In this document: piece after piece, positions 43,279 to 54,900 of the stretch
How positions within the stretch are numbered: position 1 is the first letter of the stretch
How the letters are laid out: each line of letters begins with the position of its first letter
NCBI RefSeq assembly: GCF_018835585.1
Contig: NZ_JAHGVE010000005.1
Location: 1 to 64,000 of the forward strand
Reading direction: 5' to 3'
DNA length: 64,000 nt
DNA from: Pelorhabdus rhamnosifermentans
GTDB lineage: Bacteria; Bacillota; Negativicutes; UMGS1260
Notes under the pieces: model-generated
Seen by the model: only the letters and a program-made list of their open reading frames with translations
Told to the model about the DNA's origin: nothing
The model's database searches: none
Translations under genes and position numbers: made by a program

Positions 43279-43707
43279 TTAATCAGCCTTCGTTATCGCT
43301 TCAATTTCGATTTCAACTCGAGGATTATCTTTGTCAATTCCGACAATCCGAGACCCGTCAAGAGATTTGATTTGCGAATCATTATTATACAAGCCAAATT
43401 TTTGGAGAATGTCTTGTGTGGCCTGAATCAAGTTTACAAGGTCCGCCTTACCTCGTCTGTCAGGAAAATAATAGAGCGCCCGCATATGAAGCTGAACCTC
43501 TGCATCAAATAATCCTTTTAAATTCTCGTCCATCTGCTTGATAAACTCTTTTTCATATTGCCGATACTGCGGACTCTGGATAAGCATCGGCCTCCCCGTA
43601 TTCCTATTTCTAATGATTTGGCAGTGATTTTTTTTCGTCACTGGACGACCTTTAATTATAAGTTTGGTCATATTTTGATTCTTCTTGTATTCGCTTTTGA
43701 TAGTCAT
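43279..43707 (-). CDS. rusA: RusA-family Holliday junction resolvase
   Basis: 142 residues. GRPVTKKNHCQIIRN opens the domain; the acidic residues DRRGKADLVNLIQATQDIL and the later GLYNNDSQI supply the metal-binding Asps. RusA proteins cut four-way junctions and are typical of lambdoid and Gram-positive phages. AGGAG precedes the ATG at 43707. Confidence 0.82.
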   Translation of the reverse strand: MTIKSEYKKNQNMTKLIIKGRPVTKKNHCQIIRNRNTGRPMLIQSPQYRQYEKEFIKQMDENLKGLFDAEVQLHMRALYYFPDRRGKADLVNLIQATQDILQKFGLYNNDSQIKSLDGSRIVGIDKDNPRVEIEIEAITKAD

Positions 43708-43806
43708 GATGAATTCTCCTGATTTTGCAATTTGCTAAGTAAAAAGATGATATGATGTTTTGAATTGGAAGAATAATTCACCATTCTTTTGTTTTTAAAT
43801 TGTCGA

Positions 43807-45099
43807 TTAGATTTTAGATACATTAAAGAACTGTAGTTTTCTGCCATAAAAATTGATAGGAATCACTATATTTTCCGCACCCATGCGCTGTTTGGTAAAC
43901 TCGATAACCCTTGTGATTTCAGCAAGCTTATAATCATTCACGAATCCTTCTAAATCTGCTTCTTCTGGCTTTCGAATCCAGAAGGCCAAATCGGACTCCC
44001 AATCCACATAGGATGCTCCTGCTGTAGTTCCGTCAGTTCTTACCTGAACCAGAGCAACAATGATGACATTAAGCGATTTTGCAAGCGTCTTTAAATATTT
44101 AGCAACATCTACTAGCTGTCTCCATGATTCCTCTTTATTGTTTTTGGGCAACTGCATTCTTTGCAAATAATCCACAAAGAAAACTTTCGTACCGTATTTT
44201 ACGTTATATTCCCTAATAAGCGATTCAACTTGATTGACAGTCGGAAAATTGATATTAATAAGTCTCAGTTTAGAGTTTCTGACTTTCTGTTTTGATTCTT
44301 CAATTTCAGATTTTAAGTTTTGATTTTTATATGTCTCATGGTCGAGCAAAGAATGCCAGTAAATATCATCGCTTTGTGAAATTGATGATATAAGACGACC
44401 TGCTAATTGTTTATTGCTCATTTCCATGTTGATATAGACAGTCTCGATTTTTTGTGTAATCCCGAACGCTTTAGCTAGATGAAGAGCAAGGGCTGTTTTA
44501 CCCGCTGCCGTGAATCCCTTTAGCAAAACCAAATCTCCAAACTGAAAACCTGCTGTAACCCGATTCAATTCAGCTAGGTCGCATTTAATGGAAGGAACAA
44601 CTTTCCTTTCTTCAATGTCGTTCGTAAATGCATCAAACTCATCCATTAAGGCATTACCGTCAAGGGTTTGGATTTCAGCTCCCATATTGGACAGTGAGCC
44701 GATTCTTTCCATCGCTTTTCCAATTAAGTCTTTTGTGTCTGTTGTTCTGTCGGCATTTTTAAGAATATCCTCCGCAATCCATTTCATCTCCTGTATCTTT
44801 TTTGCTTCTTTAATCTTAAAGATGCAGTAGTCAAAATCATCAAGATGAGCTTTCTCTTTGGTAATTTTAATAGAAGGCGTTTTTTCAATGTCTTCCAAAT
44901 GATGCTTTTGAAGGTTAGACTCTTTAATCACACTCATAAAGGTGATTGGCATGTTTTTCTCGAGAATCGTTCTTAATCCGAAATGGACCTGCATCATTGT
45001 TTGGGAAAAGATTCCGATATCTTCTTTAATAAGTCGGATAGCATATTCTTTGTCATCAAGGATTTTATTAAGAATATAGGATTCAAATTGGTTCATCAT
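43807..45099 (-). CDS. DnaB-like replicative helicase
   Basis: About 430 residues. The DnaB N-domain-like helices are followed by the Walker A LLKGFTAAGKTALALHLAK near residue 190 and the Walker B-like VFFVDYLQRMQ. Further RecA-fold parts (IIVALVQVRTD) and NFYGRKLQFFNV complete the order. I start it at ATG 45099 behind AAAGGAGTG, which overlaps the 3' end of the preceding gene by 17 bases, so the two are translationally coupled. Confidence 0.82.
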   Translation of the reverse strand: MMNQFESYILNKILDDKEYAIRLIKEDIGIFSQTMMQVHFGLRTILEKNMPITFMSVIKESNLQKHHLEDIEKTPSIKITKEKAHLDDFDYCIFKIKEAKKIQEMKWIAEDILKNADRTTDTKDLIGKAMERIGSLSNMGAEIQTLDGNALMDEFDAFTNDIEERKVVPSIKCDLAELNRVTAGFQFGDLVLLKGFTAAGKTALALHLAKAFGITQKIETVYINMEMSNKQLAGRLISSISQSDDIYWHSLLDHETYKNQNLKSEIEESKQKVRNSKLRLININFPTVNQVESLIREYNVKYGTKVFFVDYLQRMQLPKNNKEESWRQLVDVAKYLKTLAKSLNVIIVALVQVRTDGTTAGASYVDWESDLAFWIRKPEEADLEGFVNDYKLAEITRVIEFTKQRMGAENIVIPINFYGRKLQFFNVSKI

Positions 45100-46087
45100 G
45101 ATTTTTACACTCCTTTGGGTAGTTCTTGCCATTCAAAGCGGCAAGTTGTTTTTTTATGGCCTCTTGAACGTCGAAAGCGACGGAGGAATTATCTATCTGA
45201 TTTCGCTTATCATTTGCTTCTATAATCAAGCGAGGAAGAACATTTTCACTTGTCAGCAACTTGACGTCAAAACGATTGATTTTATTTATCCAGCCATTTT
45301 TGAAAAACGCATCTATTGTTGCTTTTGCCTTTCCTAAATCATCATTTACGTTTTCAAGAAGGATATTCATCTTCTTTCTATCCAGAGCGATAGCGGCGGG
45401 GTAGCTAGAACCAGTTTTGTCTTGATATTTGCTATAGAAGTAAGACACCAACTCAGCAGATGATGCTTTTTTCACTTTTGGAGAAGAATCACTTCTTTTA
45501 GCCTTTTTGCTATTACTTCCCGTTTTCTCTTCTTCCCCTAAAATAGAAGATTCACTTTGCTCATCTGTCTCTGATTCAGAAGAACTATCCTCATAAGAAT
45601 TATTATCTTCTTTGTTTATTCCCTTATTATATATAGGTAGGTTTCGAGTCTTTTCCGAGTCCGTACCGAGTCGTTTGTTGCCAGAACCCCCTTCCATTCC
45701 TGCATTTTCACGAGTCGTTACCGTGGCATCTACTAAGTCAATACCAAGTCGTTTTTCAACGCCTACATAGTGTGTAATAGAGATGATTGTCGTCACCGAA
45801 GGAATTGTTTTTATCTTAATCCACCCCTCTCTTTCTAATCTTTTCCAAAAAGTATCCATTTTGTCTTTTGTCCAGTAATTACCGCGCAATTGCTTTATAA
45901 ATTCACCAGGTGCAGTTGCTACATCGCCGCGTTTCAGAAGAATTTTGTGCCCCTTATGCATAACCCATTCATCTTCGTACTTCGCTCTTGAATATAGGCG
46001 AACTAACGCATTTTCTTCATATTCATTTCGTATCACTTGAGATTCTAACAACCAGCGTGGCATCTGATAATAGCCCGAATTTTTCAT
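45083..46087 (-). CDS. Phage replication initiator/helicase loader (DnaD-like)
   Basis: 334 residues. The N-terminal part (YYQMPRWLLESQVIRNEYE, then GDVATAPGEFIKQLRGNYW) resembles the replisome-organiser winged-helix domain. A long Ser/Glu-rich linker (SYEDSSSESETDEQSE) follows. A second helical part with ADIALDRKKMNILLENVND-like text (AAIALDRKKMNILLENVND) resembles the DnaD C-terminal domain. Its place next to the helicase gene fits. Confidence 0.7.
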   Translation of the reverse strand: MKNSGYYQMPRWLLESQVIRNEYEENALVRLYSRAKYEDEWVMHKGHKILLKRGDVATAPGEFIKQLRGNYWTKDKMDTFWKRLEREGWIKIKTIPSVTTIISITHYVGVEKRLGIDLVDATVTTRENAGMEGGSGNKRLGTDSEKTRNLPIYNKGINKEDNNSYEDSSSESETDEQSESSILGEEEKTGSNSKKAKRSDSSPKVKKASSAELVSYFYSKYQDKTGSSYPAAIALDRKKMNILLENVNDDLGKAKATIDAFFKNGWINKINRFDVKLLTSENVLPRLIIEANDKRNQIDNSSVAFDVQEAIKKQLAALNGKNYPKECKNHDEPI

Positions 46088-46243
46088 ATAAATCCTTTCT
46101 AATTTAAAATAAATTTCTGCTAATACTACTTCATTTACTTTGGTCTCATGTATAATACCAATATTTTTTGTACATTCAATAGCTATTGAATATTTTTGTT
46201 AACTACCTAATGCCTCTCTTACATTTAAATTTTGAGATTAGAT

Positions 46244-47032
46244 TTAAAAAGTGATTTCGTCATCGTCTAGGGCTTCTTCATTGTGTTGGCGAGGAATTGG
46301 GTTGCCAGAAACTTTCTGCTGTACTCCTCCCCCTTCCTTCTGACAAGAATAACAAATCGATTTGCCAAATTTTCGCGTCGAAAACTCCTTTACATTTGCA
46401 GGAACATTAATTTTGTGGCAAACGGAGCATTCGCAAAGGTCGCCTTGTTGGTCTGTAGCTGCTTGCCCAAGCTTCTTGTCTTCCATTCGCACCACGTTAT
46501 CTGGAACTGGTTGATACGAGTATTGCTGAGCTGGTACAGGATTCGATTTCTCTTCTCCTCCAGGTAATGCCCAAGCTGGCAATTTCGGCTGTTGTAACAT
46601 TTTATAGTTCTTCCCAGAGCCAATTTGTTTAATTGGAACCCATTGCGCTTCCAATCGGTAAAGGTAGCGTCCAATTCCGTAATGGACACTAGCTCTTTTG
46701 AAACTATTGCTGAGCGAGCCCTTGACTTCTTCTATCTCAGTCTCTTCTGCACCGTCTTCCTTACTGACCCATTCTCCATTTATTTTTACAGATAGAGTAC
46801 AGATAACGCCTTTCCCTCTCCACTCTCTAAATTTAGCGGACCAACCGCCAATCCCAAACACTTCATCCAAACGATTTTGAATTGCTCGGCTGGTAACATA
46901 TGCAAGTGCCATGCCTTGAGTTTTGTCTGGATTCATTGAGCCGATTCTAAATTCGATATCACTAAGCGGAAATGGAGCTTGCAGCTTCCTCATAATAGTT
47001 TCTTGGTCTTGGTTATTAAAATCATTTGTCAT
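46244..47032 (-). CDS. Rad52/Rad22-family single-strand annealing protein
   Basis: 262 residues. The annealing domain occupies residues 10-130: LQAPFPLSDIEFRIG, the YVTSRAIQNRLDEVFGIGG-type helix, and GSLSNSFKRASVHYGIGRYL, the family's core. A C-terminal zinc ribbon (CECSVCHKINVP ... SICYSCQ) and an acidic DDDEITF tail, the latter of SSB-interaction type, complete it. Phage recombinases of this type repair breaks during rolling replication. Confidence 0.82.
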   Translation of the reverse strand: MTNDFNNQDQETIMRKLQAPFPLSDIEFRIGSMNPDKTQGMALAYVTSRAIQNRLDEVFGIGGWSAKFREWRGKGVICTLSVKINGEWVSKEDGAEETEIEEVKGSLSNSFKRASVHYGIGRYLYRLEAQWVPIKQIGSGKNYKMLQQPKLPAWALPGGEEKSNPVPAQQYSYQPVPDNVVRMEDKKLGQAATDQQGDLCECSVCHKINVPANVKEFSTRKFGKSICYSCQKEGGGVQQKVSGNPIPRQHNEEALDDDEITF

Positions 47033-47102
47033 TGTGAGTACCTTCTTTCAAAAATTAGATTTATATTTTAGGTTTTTAGAAATCCAAAACCGTGCGGACA
47101 AA

Positions 47103-47309
47103 TCAAGTAAAATAATGTTTCTCGCCTTGGCTTGCGTCATAATCGTAAATTTGAGACTGAAATTCTTCATACAACTGGTCAATCATGTATTGCTCCTCTT
47201 CCAGTTCTCGTTCGATTACGACGCGAGTATTTTTAGAAGACGGATAACCGCATTTTTCAAAATCCTCCTCCGCAAGCGGATGCAGATTGTCGAATAAGAT
47301 TGTGCACAT
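47103..47309 (-). CDS. Small acidic hypothetical protein
   Basis: About 68 residues, acidic and helical (VIERELEEEQYMIDQLYEEF). I start it at ATG 47309 behind CGGAGTGG. Function unknown. Confidence 0.5.
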   Translation of the reverse strand: MCTILFDNLHPLAEEDFEKCGYPSSKNTRVVIERELEEEQYMIDQLYEEFQSQIYDYDASQGEKHYFT

Positions 47310-47480
47310 TTTTGCCACTCCGTTTCAAATATGTTTTGTATTTTGGGTCAAAGCCACCGCCGACAACAGTTCCATTAGACCATATCCTGATTTCAAATTG
47401 ATGTTTCTAAAACCAATCACTAGCATCAGGTTTTGAGTCCTGATGAAACTAGTGTAGCTGGACAACGCCCAGCCACACCG

Positions 47481-47756
47481 TCAAACTGGCTGAATTGATT
47501 TGCGACCATTTTTAAATCTTGTTCTCATCATTTTTCTTACCCCTGCTTTTACAAGTTGACGGTATTCTTGCATGAGGTTGACATTCAGAATTTCCTCTAA
47601 AGCCACTAATTTATCCACTGGCGGAAGGGAAAAATTAACTTCGTAGTTGCAAATTTGTTGTTGTGTAACAGTTTCCCCGAGTTTTTCTGACAGCCTAGTA
47701 GCAAGTTCGCCTTGCGTTATTTTTTGTGCCTTCCGTGCAAGTCTCAATGTTTTCAT
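47481..47756 (-). CDS. Xre-family regulator with basic tail
   Basis: 91 residues. LRLARKAQKITQGELATRL, then TVTQQQICNYEVNFSLPPV form the helix-turn-helix. A basic tail (RKMMRTRFKNGRKSIQPV) follows. AAAGGGGTG before the ATG. It is near the 5' end of the replication operon and is a candidate for its control. Confidence 0.7.
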   Translation of the reverse strand: MKTLRLARKAQKITQGELATRLSEKLGETVTQQQICNYEVNFSLPPVDKLVALEEILNVNLMQEYRQLVKAGVRKMMRTRFKNGRKSIQPV

Positions 47757-47789
47757 TTTGTTTCACCCCTTTCATTGGAGATTGATTTG

Positions 47790-48131
47790 TTACAACTGAA
47801 ATTCAATTGACTTTAGGTCTTTTTTCTCGAGTCCTATCTTTTCTATGATGTCGAATGCGTACCACTCAGCAGCGTCAAGTTCGATTTCCTTAAGCGTTTC
47901 TGGATAAAATTCGTCTAAGTAGCCAACCGCGCTTCCGTCGAATTTTATGTCATCAACTTCCATCTTTGAATAATCCTGATTGTAAAGAAATTGAGTCGCT
48001 TCGTCCTCAATGCCTTCCCTCATTTCGTCTCCATTCCATTCGCAAGTTTCGCCGTTGACTATTACAGTAGAGAATCTAGAATAATAAATGGTTCGTTTAA
48101 GGGTTTCAAATAAATCTTGAGCATTTGTCAC
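47790..48131 (-). CDS. Acidic hypothetical protein
   Basis: 113 residues beginning at GTG behind GAGGCGAT. Strongly acidic (MEVDDIKFDGSAVGYLDEF; IELDAAEWYAFDIIEK). No family recognised; it is the first gene of the minus-strand replication run. Upstream, 48132-48711, holds a hairpin and nothing else I can support. Confidence 0.5.
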   Translation of the reverse strand: MTNAQDLFETLKRTIYYSRFSTVIVNGETCEWNGDEMREGIEDEATQFLYNQDYSKMEVDDIKFDGSAVGYLDEFYPETLKEIELDAAEWYAFDIIEKIGLEKKDLKSIEFQL

Positions 48132-48244
48132 TTTTATCGCCTCGCTTATTATATTTCTAGCGGTGTTTTTCCAACGCTTTTGAGATTATACCAACGTTTT
48201 TTTATTTCACAAGCCTATTTTGTAAATTTCTTTGAACAAAAAAA

Positions 48245-48269
48245 AGAAGATTGCGCGAAGCAATCCTCT
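48245..48269 (-). terminator. Hairpin after the restriction operon
   Basis: AGAGGATTGCTTCGCGCAATCTTCT with a T-run on the minus strand. Confidence 0.7.
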
Positions 48270-48711
48270 TGGCTTTTGGTGTCATTTATGCGTATATAGC
48301 ATTAAGTTTTTCGATTTCCATTTTAAATTTTCTTCAAAATACAAATGTAAAAATCTTCTTTTTCAGAGAGGTTAAAAATATCTCCTGCGGTCAGCTCATC
48401 AGTGACAGCCATAAACTGAATTGAGAATGAAGACTACTCATTTTGCTAAACCATCAAATTATGGCAAATTATTTTTTTATAGTCAAAAAATAATTCTTAT
48501 GATTTATTTAATCCTTCATTGTTCTGTTTTCTTTTATTTACTGCAATTACCTTTTATTTTCACTATATATGCTTATATATATCATGATTTATTTGGGCAG
48601 CTACCTCACTCTACTCGCCAAGCAATTGGTATTCATGAGCAATAGCGAAGTCGTTCGATTTTAAAATACAAGAAGGTCTGGCGTTTTTATTACTCCAGCC
48701 CTTCTTACGTG

Positions 48712-51700
48712 CTATGGCAGTATCTTGCTAATCATCACTTCCATGCAATCTTCATTATCGAGGCAAAGCACATTCTTTGCCTCTCGTTCTGGTTTCGACA
48801 TCCCCCACCATTCTTTTAAATCAGCAGACTTTGTACCAGACATGATAAAAGAATTGAGAACAATTTTCTTGTCAGTACTAGTCGGCTGCAATCGCGCTTC
48901 TAATTCCTTGATAGTTGCATAGAATTCAATTTTGGGGTCATTCGGCATAATCTTCATCAAGCCTTTCGGGTCGACAAAGCTGATATACTGCGTATCAGGC
49001 GTATCAATCCAAAGCACATAGTCAGGATAAAAGTTCCCAGCTTCAAAGAAACCCATCCCCACTTTACTCTTATTCCGAAGTAAATATAGATTTTTGCCGT
49101 TAAAGACATCTTCATTGCTTTCCGTATATGCCTTTAGTAAATCAACAAAGAGTTTCTCATCCTCATTGAGGCTGACTGGAGACACTTGAATTTTAAGTCC
49201 ATTCGCTTTCAAGCAGATTAACGGCGCATATAAATGTGCACGGAAATCAAACGCTACAAGCGAATTTTTAAATACTCCTGTCTCATATCCAGCAATCCCC
49301 TTATCTTTATTTAACAGTCCGCCCAATTCCTCGACAAAAGTTTTAAGAGATTCCGCGCTGTTATCACGTTCATCCACTGCTGTATACGAAATCGTATACT
49401 CGGGCACAAAATTATTATCATCTTCCAATAACTCTTGGTATTCAAGCAAGGGAGCTTCCCATTCGCCCTTCTTGTACTTATAAAACTTGTCCATATAGCT
49501 TTTCAAGACCATCACACAGTAATCAACGGCAGCTTCCAACTTCTCCATTGATTCAATCTGAATATGGACTTTAGGGATAATCAGCGAATACCATCCATCT
49601 GTTTCAAGAATGCTTTGCAACTTTTCTTTTTCAAGACTGATATTATAGTAAAGTTTTTCATTTTTGTACATTTGCAGCTCTTTAAAGATTCTATCAAAAT
49701 CAAGATAAGGAATGAATTTTTTCTCTAGCGTATGCTCTCCTGTGGTAGAAATCATTTGCAAACTACCACTTGATTCAATCGTCTGGACTTTTGACCGACA
49801 ATCAATAACCACTCTGTTTTTCGTCAGATAATGCATAAAGCCATCATCAGGAACATCCAAGATAAGTCTTCGTGACTGTTTCTTAAAATTGGCCCCAGCT
49901 TTTACCTTTATCACTTTGAGCTTTTTATCTTTGATTTCGTTATACCTACTTAGCACAGGCAGTTTAAATTCATGCGGCTTATCATTTGCTGGCATTTCTT
50001 CAAGCTCAAGGTATTTTTTAAAATCTTCCATGTATTGAGCTTTTATGCCAAAAATAGTAAGCGTTTCTAGGAGTTCGATATGTTTTGGTATGTTCACTCC
50101 TCTATCATCAAGCTTGCGACTTCGTTTCAAACAGCCCTTATGCCCTCTCAAGCGAACTCCTCGCCCAAAAAGCTGAATCGCCTGAGAGCCTTCGCCCTTT
50201 GCGAAATTGATGAGTCCCATTGTCGAGACACGCCAGCTATTCCAACCTTCAGTAAACTTCCGTGAACCAATTAGTATCTTGATATTTGAATTAGCCGAAT
50301 TGATATTGCGAAAAAGAGAATCAGAAACAAATTCCTCGTTTTTCGCCACAATGCCCTTCTGTTCACAATTTTTAACCAAACCTGCTGTGTCTCCAATACT
50401 GATAACACCGAAATACTCGCCATCTTCACCAATCTTTAACCCAATTTCCCCCTGAACTTGCTTGAGGTTTTCAATATGAAGACGTGGCGCATCGGAAGTA
50501 GTATCACTATTAAACATAACACGCAACATATCTACATAGATATCCTCTGCATTGGGCATCCCGCCAAACAGGGATTTCAGTGCATTAAAATCTTGTGAAA
50601 ACAGCTCGTTACCGCTACCATCTATCAAACCCGTATCCTCATGTAAAACTGCGTCAATGCGTTCAATCGTTTTGTCTTTACGGTTAACAAATTTATCGAT
50701 AAAATCCAAGACCTCTTCCACATCGGTCAGCTCGGCTTTTGAAGTAGATGCTGTCACGCGATTTCCAACAAAAACAAGCAACGGATTTTGAATCTCAAAC
50801 GGTGCATATTCTTTGCGATATGTGCCAAATAGTTTGATTTGTTGATAGAAGGATATCAAGCAGCCTGTCAGATATAGATAGCGTTGTTCTTCATCTATAC
50901 CCTCTTTCAAATTATAGATACGGTAATCCTTGCCATATCCGTCTTCATAAAAATATTTATAGGAGTAATCCATGATGATGGATTTGCAGTATTCTCCCAA
51001 TAAGTCATGCTCTTTCGCTGCGTTCAAAGACTTTAATGCTTGTTTGAATGTGGCCGAATACTCAAAAGCAAATCCGCCTTCCGCAGAAAGCCTGGTACGA
51101 TAGTCATACCAAACATCACCAGATAAACCTCGATGTGCTTCATCGACGAGAACAAGGTTATTTTGCTCAAAGCTATCAATGGATACTGTCTTTACTTTCC
51201 CTTCTTCTTTAAGCTTGTTCATGTCAATTACAACAACATCTTGGCGCTGAAAATCGAGCCCCTCTTTTTGGAATAAAGCGGCTGAAATAGATGACAGGTG
51301 TAGCTCCTCCAGATGTTGGTTAGACATTCCCTCATTAGGAGATAGCACTATCACTTTGTTAATCGCCAAATTGCTATTCACTCGCTGTGCCCGTCTCAGA
51401 TAATGTGAAAACTGCAAAATATTTATGTGCATCATCAACGTTTTACCGCTGCCAGTAGCACACATAAACGCCAACTTGTTCATATTATCTGGCGTATAAT
51501 GATGAAATGAAATAGCCCCCATCGTTTCTGTTGAAACAGCATCCATATATGCGTTTAAATCTGCCACCAAATTATCTCTATCAGAAAAATAACGGTCAAG
51601 ATAAATTTCCGTAAATAGCAAAGAAATGTACTGAAAGTACTTTAATACGATTCCACCACGCCGTTCACCAATTTGTTTTACATGGCGACAAATATTTTCG

Positions 51701-51939
51701 TCATACAAACGTAGCTTATCACGGTTAATTTTTACAGAGTCTTTATTGCCGCTACAAATACGACTAAGATAGTCATAAAAATATGTGTTTTGGTTTTCAT
51801 TGTAGCCCTCGTACTCCATGTCATTCAGCTTACTCGCAAGACTGGATAATGTGCTTTTTCCAAACGAACTTAAAAAATAGCGAAATAGAAGAAGCTGGTC
51901 ATTGAAAGCTACGCTATTTTGTTTATTTACTCGCGCCAC
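48712..51939 (-). CDS. Type III-like restriction helicase/nuclease (Res)
   Basis: 1075 residues. The superfamily 2 helicase motifs are present: CATGSGKTLMMHI near residue 160, VLVDEAHRG near 263, and FTEGWNSWRVSTMGL with QLFGRGVRLRG toward 600. The C-terminal nuclease is of PD-(D/E)xK type (FYPDYVLW at about 970, then SFVDPKGL at about 990). Type III Res subunits cut DNA after translocating from two recognition sites. It starts at GTG two bases after the Mod stop, behind GAGGAGG, so the two are made together. Confidence 0.85.
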   Translation of the reverse strand: MARVNKQNSVAFNDQLLLFRYFLSSFGKSTLSSLASKLNDMEYEGYNENQNTYFYDYLSRICSGNKDSVKINRDKLRLYDENICRHVKQIGERRGGIVLKYFQYISLLFTEIYLDRYFSDRDNLVADLNAYMDAVSTETMGAISFHHYTPDNMNKLAFMCATGSGKTLMMHINILQFSHYLRRAQRVNSNLAINKVIVLSPNEGMSNQHLEELHLSSISAALFQKEGLDFQRQDVVVIDMNKLKEEGKVKTVSIDSFEQNNLVLVDEAHRGLSGDVWYDYRTRLSAEGGFAFEYSATFKQALKSLNAAKEHDLLGEYCKSIIMDYSYKYFYEDGYGKDYRIYNLKEGIDEEQRYLYLTGCLISFYQQIKLFGTYRKEYAPFEIQNPLLVFVGNRVTASTSKAELTDVEEVLDFIDKFVNRKDKTIERIDAVLHEDTGLIDGSGNELFSQDFNALKSLFGGMPNAEDIYVDMLRVMFNSDTTSDAPRLHIENLKQVQGEIGLKIGEDGEYFGVISIGDTAGLVKNCEQKGIVAKNEEFVSDSLFRNINSANSNIKILIGSRKFTEGWNSWRVSTMGLINFAKGEGSQAIQLFGRGVRLRGHKGCLKRSRKLDDRGVNIPKHIELLETLTIFGIKAQYMEDFKKYLELEEMPANDKPHEFKLPVLSRYNEIKDKKLKVIKVKAGANFKKQSRRLILDVPDDGFMHYLTKNRVVIDCRSKVQTIESSGSLQMISTTGEHTLEKKFIPYLDFDRIFKELQMYKNEKLYYNISLEKEKLQSILETDGWYSLIIPKVHIQIESMEKLEAAVDYCVMVLKSYMDKFYKYKKGEWEAPLLEYQELLEDDNNFVPEYTISYTAVDERDNSAESLKTFVEELGGLLNKDKGIAGYETGVFKNSLVAFDFRAHLYAPLICLKANGLKIQVSPVSLNEDEKLFVDLLKAYTESNEDVFNGKNLYLLRNKSKVGMGFFEAGNFYPDYVLWIDTPDTQYISFVDPKGLMKIMPNDPKIEFYATIKELEARLQPTSTDKKIVLNSFIMSGTKSADLKEWWGMSKPEREAKNVLCLDNEDCMEVMISKILP

Positions 51940-51941
51940 AA

Positions 51942-54900
51942 CTAAGCCTCCTCAAACATACGATTCTTAAATTCAATTTCTATCATATTCACTTTCCAGC
52001 ATTCATCCTCGGCTTTCATATTTTCGAGATTATTATCACCATTGACATAGATGATATCAAACTCACGGTCAGCTGGATTAATACGATGTTTAGCAAAATA
52101 CGCATCAAGCGCAGCATTACTTGCAATCAAATCATCCGTTACCGTTCTCCATATAATCAATGCACGTCGTCCATCGGGAAGTATGCCTTCTACCTGCTTG
52201 AAGGCATATTCTCCATCAATGTCCTTAATAAGACGCACAGCCCCCTCATAATTATCTTTATCATCGCGTTCTGCTTTAAAATAAGCAATAACGCTCTGAC
52301 GCATGACAGACAATCCCAATAAATAGTTAAATGTTTCCACTAGGTCAATCACTTTATCTTTTGTTTCGTTGTTTTCATTTATCTTCATTTTGTAATTAAA
52401 TGGTGTTTTAAACAAATTGAGGTTTAGAATGCTACCTTCAGCTTCAGCATCCAACATATAGTTGATAAGATAATCATCGCCAAAAAGTCTTGCCATCTGA
52501 TGTTTTTCTTCTGAAAGTGCAATATTAGAAAGCGCATCTTCATAGCTTTCGAGACGAATATACTTCATTATTTGCGATATACCTGTGCAACGATTTGCTG
52601 GTTTTCCATTTTGCCATTCTGCTGAATATATAACTTTCTTCATTCTTGGTTTAGTAACAGTATTAAAATACTCACCCATTTCGACAAGAATATATCGCAG
52701 GTTCTCTCTATCTTCTCTATTAAGATTTAATACAGCGTGTCCTGTTGTTCCTGAACCAGCAAAAAAATCAAATACTATATCAGTACCCTGCGCCTTACAT
52801 ACTCTAATACAATCCATTTCTGCATAAACAGACTTAGGAAATAAAAATTTCCTGTTTATGCCAAAGATATTAGTAAGCAAATTTGTGCCATGAGAGCCCG
52901 CAGCATACCGAGCATTATCCCACCAAGTATTAGGCAGAGCGCCTTCATCATTGAAGTAGTTTTTTCGATATAATTGAATATCATCATTTTTAATTTCGAT
53001 TTTAATATGGGAAGGATTCTTTTTGACTCGTTCAATTCCCCACTTCCACACTTTCTCTTCACCAGCATCTGTTATAGGAAAAACAACAACTTCATCAACA
53101 GTAGGAGTTTCTAACACATCCCACATATTCGATACTGCGTTCCACCTAAGCTGTGGTATACGGAACGAAATTTCCTTCTTGTTGATGTAAATAGGGTAAT
53201 ACTGTTTAGGTCGGTCTGCATGGTTTGAGTCAGTTCCTGTTTTTCTAAAGTTATCCCATAGAAAAGCCTTACCCTCATCATCCCGCTCCGAATACCTATC
53301 TTTCTGCTTCTGAGAATGTTCAAGGCGACCGACCGATTTCAATTGGTCACTTATTCCACTAAACAATGCATATTCATGATTTACGGCAAACCCTTTTACA
53401 GTCGAACGTCCTTGTGGATTATTGCGTATCGAAACAATACCTTGCATATTTTCCTGTCCAAATATTTGTGAGAGTAGTATAGATGCATTATCCTTTTCAT
53501 AGTCATCTATTGTAAGGCAAATCATGCCATCTAGTTTCATTAACGGTGCTGCTATTGATAGCCTGCTCTCCATCATACTTAACCAAGTAGAATGTTTAAA
53601 TCCATTTTTATATAATATTTCTGATGCATCTGCATTATAAGGTGGGTCAATATAAATGCACTTTATTGACTTCTTGAACCGCTCAGTAATTATGTTAATT
53701 GCATGAAAATTATCACCCTGAATCAAAACTCCATTTGTTGATTCATCAAGGTTATCAATTGATGCGAGCAATCTATGCTTAAAGTCCGTATTAAAATATC
53801 TTGTATCAACTATAAGATTCAAATTCTGGTGCAAAAACTCGTCTGTCAAGTGATTCGAAAATCCAATCGTATTTTCACTACCCATAATCTCATCAATTGC
53901 ATACAAATCAATCCATTCCCTAACCTGTGCATCATTTGAAATAATCTCGGGAAAGAAGCTTTCATTAATTTTATCTAGTGTAATACACCAATCCGTGCTA
54001 ACCACAAATTTCTTTTTCAGCCACAACTTTTTTTGGAAATTCTCTATTTGGGCAAGAAAATCAATTATGATTTTCCCAACACGTTTTACTGCCTTCACTT
54101 TTGCAAGATAAGTTTCAACGCGTTTTTCATTTGCTGTATCAATGTCATCCAAATGTATAATTTCACTTTTAATATAAAAATCTAATTCACGCATCAAAAA
54201 TCCTTGTAAATCTTTATGAACAAAATAGTCAAAAGTATTTTTCGCCACGTAGGCTTCCAGGTGTTTTTCCAGCAATGTCTTGGTCTTTTTCGGATTATTG
54301 GTAGCAATCGGGCGCAGCAAGTCGAACCATTCCTTATACTTTGATGCAATAGCTGCGCTTATCTTCTGATAATTTTCTTCCACAAACTTTTTCTTTTTAT
54401 CTTCGGGAACATCAAATACAAAGCGGATAATCATTTCATTTCCGCTCACTTCAAAAGTCCTTATATCGGGGTACTCTTCCGTTTCCTCCCACAGCATAAA
54501 CGTACGCTTGCTATCATCACTTTCCTTGTTATTGTTCTGTTCTGTAGTGGCATCCACTAAACGGAAATGAATCGTTCTATCGCCATCTTTGAATGTGTAA
54601 TCCTTAAAATTCTCAGCACTCTTAATATAATATTGGTCTTGATTTGCCCAATATAATTTTACTTCTTCTCCTTCATAAGGAATGGCATATACGCCTTCCT
54701 TGTACCGCCGTTTTGATATAAAATCTCCTTCATCATAATAACGGTTAAAAAAGCTGTATAGTGCAGAGTACACATCTGTCTCAAGAGCAGACATATCTAC
54801 GCCGCCCGCTAATTGTGATTTAAGCGTAGCATATTCTTCTGCCATTTTACTGGTTGCCACGTCCACCCCTACATCACTACAAATCTTATCAATTTCTGCA